Source: an uncultured Anaerovibrio sp.
GTDB taxonomy: Bacteria > Bacillota > Negativicutes > Selenomonadales > Selenomonadaceae
Reading direction: 5' to 3'
Assembly: GCA_902785445.1 (NCBI GenBank)
Contig: CACZYN010000093.1
Span: 1-7,283 of the forward strand
Length of the DNA: 7,283 nt
Part shown: piece by piece, positions 5,545 through 7,283 of the stretch
Numbering within the stretch: the stretch's first letter is position 1
Layout of the letters: each line of letters begins with the position of its first letter
Translations under genes and position numbers: made by a program
The notes under the pieces: model-generated
What the model was told of the DNA's origin: nothing
What the model saw: the letters and a program-made list of their open reading frames with translations, nothing else
The model's database searches: none

Positions 5545-6714
5545 ATGAATCAAAGGCTGAAATATATATTGATAGCCCTTGTCAGCGCTGCTGTTACAGC
5601 TGGTCTGATGTGCACATTGTTGTTTTATGCCCTTGGGGGGAGTGTTACCAGGGCAGCAGACATGGTGCGTTTTGTGGCTACAATGCGGTTTGTGGAAAGT
5701 AGATATGTGAATGATACTGATTCTACTACCCTGATAAATGGTGCTTTTGAGGGACTGATGAATTCCCTGGGGGATAAGTACTCTGTATATTTGGATGCGG
5801 AAAAATATAAACAGTTAAGCGATATGAATCAGGGATCCTTTGGTGGGATCGGTGTGGTTATGAGTTTTTCCGATCCGGGACATTGCCGGATTATGTCAGT
5901 AATGGATGAGGCACCGGGTAAGGAAGCCGGTCTTGAACCTAATGATGAAATAGTAGCTGTGGAAGGTGTACAAATTTCCACTCTACAGCCAGAAGAAATA
6001 GTTTACCGAATCCGTGGTGCAGAGGGTACCCCAGTGGTTCTGACAATTCATCGGGAGGGACAGCCGGATAAGGACTATACGATTATCCGCTCCAATATTC
6101 ACATTGATACAGCTGTTGGCGATGTGGTGCCGGATACGGATATTGGTTACATTAGAATTGCTTCCTTTAGTGAACACACTGCTGATGAATTTGCCAAGAT
6201 TTTGGCCGAGCAGCAAGCAAAGGGAATTAAAGGCCTGATTATAGATCTTCGATCTAACCCTGGAGGACTAATAAAATCCTGTGTTGATATTGCTAATATG
6301 GTGGTTCCGGCAGGAGACGTTGTGTCTGTGGTGGATAAAGATGGCAACAAGGAAGTGTATAAGTCATCCAAAAGCGGCGAGAATATTCCTATTGTGGTGC
6401 TGATAGACAATAATAGTGCCAGTGCTTCGGAAATATTGGCTGGTGCCTTAAAGGATCGCCAGGCGGCTACTTTGGTAGGTGTAAAATCCTACGGTAAGGG
6501 ATCAGTTCAGACCATAGTGCCCCTGTTCCGGGGAGATGCTATTAAACTAACGGTGGCCAAGTACTACACACCTTCCGGTATCAGCATCGACGGGGTGGGG
6601 ATTGAGCCGGATGTGGAAATAGCTTTACCGGAGAACGCGGGGAAGGATGTACAACTGGCCAAGGCTATTGAGGTTATGAAGGAAAAAATAGCAAGTTTGC
6701 ATATAAAAAATTAA
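5545..6714 (+). CDS. C-terminal processing (S41/CtpA-type) PDZ protease
   Basis: A 389-residue protein of normal CtpA length. Residues about 7-30 are a single hydrophobic segment, acting as a signal peptide or membrane anchor that places the enzyme outside the cytoplasmic membrane. The N-terminal helical part includes the NSLGDKYSVYL stretch (73-83). A PDZ domain spans about 98-172 (GGIGVVM at 100-106, APGKEAGLEPNDEI at 123-136), and the S41 catalytic core follows (LRSNPGG at 235-241, SASASE at 291-296, GKGSVQ at 317-322). By alignment with E. coli Prc, the Ser-Lys pair is S293 and K318, with Q322 as helper; the 25-residue Ser-Lys spacing matches. The start is preceded by a modest GGTGA. Such proteases trim or degrade envelope proteins, and some control peptidoglycan hydrolases, which fits the M23 neighbour. 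The substrate is not shown here. Confidence 0.93.
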   Translation: MNQRLKYILIALVSAAVTAGLMCTLLFYALGGSVTRAADMVRFVATMRFVESRYVNDTDSTTLINGAFEGLMNSLGDKYSVYLDAEKYKQLSDMNQGSFGGIGVVMSFSDPGHCRIMSVMDEAPGKEAGLEPNDEIVAVEGVQISTLQPEEIVYRIRGAEGTPVVLTIHREGQPDKDYTIIRSNIHIDTAVGDVVPDTDIGYIRIASFSEHTADEFAKILAEQQAKGIKGLIIDLRSNPGGLIKSCVDIANMVVPAGDVVSVVDKDGNKEVYKSSKSGENIPIVVLIDNNSASASEILAGALKDRQAATLVGVKSYGKGSVQTIVPLFRGDAIKLTVAKYYTPSGISIDGVGIEPDVEIALPENAGKDVQLAKAIEVMKEKIASLHIKN

Positions 6715-6845
6715 TAATTTTTTAATATAATTTTTATAAAAATGTAGTGTTCATAAAACATAATTCGTTTATGGCGTTGGAAAAATATTTTTGTATAGTC
6801 GTATAAGCTCTGAAGCTTCTAGTGTATTGTGAAAGGATGTTATTT
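6715..6845. other. AT-rich spacer with short palindromes before the TolC-like gene
   Basis: The 131 bases after the protease stop are strongly AT-rich. They include AAAAATTA-A-TAATTTTT (around 6705-6721), the palindrome TTTTTATAAAAA (6731-6742) and the GAAGCTTC palindrome (6811-6818). None forms a GC-rich terminator. Promoter candidates for the next gene are weak: TTGGAA (6777-6782) with TATAAG (6802-6807) at a 19-base spacer, or TATAAT at 6726-6731 without a -35. No RNA gene or ORF is evident. Confidence 0.4.
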
Positions 6846-7283
6846 ATGAACAAAAAACGCTTATTGGGGGCGGCTCTGCTGTTGACCGGCAGCTTGCTGA
6901 CATGGCAGCCTGCTGGTTATTGTGCGGCTCTGTCTCTGGAAGAAGCTATACAGATTGCTTTAGTAAATAATCCGGATGTTAATATTACCCAGCTGGGAGA
7001 GGAGGCTGCCAAGGCTAAACTTAGTCAGGCTCGGGGGAGTAATAGCTTTTCCTGGCGGGCCAGTACCAACTTTGGCGTGTCGGACAGTGACCTTGCACCT
7101 TGGGGAACCAGTAATGGCACCAAAATAACTGGCTCGTTGCCAATTTTTAGTGGTAAGGTAAATCAGAACAATATTGAAAATGCAGAAATCGGTATCGATA
7201 TCGCCAAGCTGAAAACTCAGCGGAAATGGGAGACAATGAAGCTGGATGTGGTAACCGCCTACTATAATGTGTTGGAAGCCAAA
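6846..7283 (+). CDS. TolC-family outer-membrane efflux protein, 5' part
   Basis: The frame is open from the ATG to the window end, giving 146 residues; the stop is outside. AAAGGA (6832-6837) lies eight bases before the ATG. Residues 1-27 form a signal peptide (NKKR, leucine-rich core, likely cleavage after YCA). The mature start LSLEEAIQIALVNNPDV (29-45) is the hallmark opening of TolC/OEP proteins. A helix containing EEAAKAKLSQARG (52-64) follows, then an alternating polar/aromatic strand region (FSWRASTNFGVS), GSLPIFSGKVNQNNIENAE (the family's [LIV]-x-P-[LI]-[FY]-x-G-g motif) and a second long helix. These proteins form trimeric outer-membrane tunnels for export, so the gene is direct evidence of a diderm envelope. 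Whether it serves a drug pump, type I secretion or another system needs downstream genes. Confidence 0.9.
   Translation, partial: MNKKRLLGAALLLTGSLLTWQPAGYCAALSLEEAIQIALVNNPDVNITQLGEEAAKAKLSQARGSNSFSWRASTNFGVSDSDLAPWGTSNGTKITGSLPIFSGKVNQNNIENAEIGIDIAKLKTQRKWETMKLDVVTAYYNVLEAK

Overview
The window looks like chromosome of an anaerobic, low-to-mid GC Firmicute that has an outer membrane, most likely a Negativicute (Selenomonadales, Sporomusales or relatives). Three things suggest this. The run ftsE - ftsX - coiled-coil M23 peptidase - S41 (CtpA-type) protease is a common Firmicutes layout, with strong GGAGG-type ribosome sites. It is followed by a TolC-family outer-membrane channel, which needs a second membrane. 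A Crp/Fnr regulator paired with a cysteine-rich ferredoxin fits an anaerobe. The placement is inference from gene content; no 16S or other marker is present.

Left block (1-1004, + strand): the 3' end of an RseC/MucC-like membrane protein, then a complete HAD-superfamily hydrolase two bases downstream. The hydrolase overlaps tail-to-tail with the next gene.

Middle block (974-2528): a divergent pair. A Crp/Fnr-family regulator runs leftward and a ferredoxin-like protein with 13 cysteines runs rightward. The 107-base gap between them carries a perfect 18-bp palindrome with the half-site spacing of a Crp/Fnr operator. Relative to a TATAAT box facing the ferredoxin, it is centred at -41.5 (class II activation position). 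Relative to a good TTGACT-17-TATATT promoter facing the regulator, it lies just downstream of the start. This suggests one site that activates the ferredoxin gene and represses the regulator. A strong intrinsic terminator closes the ferredoxin unit.

Right block (2529-7283, + strand): a 213-base leader containing a perfect match to the Spo0A box core, then ftsE and ftsX (overlapping by 11 bases), a secreted coiled-coil M23 endopeptidase with all catalytic residues, a 14-bp hairpin, an S41 PDZ protease, an AT-rich gap, and the first 146 codons of a TolC-family protein cut by the window end. The likely working model is that cytoplasmic FtsE ATPase drives FtsX to switch on the M23 peptidoglycan hydrolase at the division site, while the CtpA-type protease processes or removes envelope proteins, possibly including that hydrolase.

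Most of the window is conserved housekeeping. I see no phage genes, transposase, CRISPR array, tRNA or rRNA. The least ordinary part is the regulator/palindrome/ferredoxin unit.
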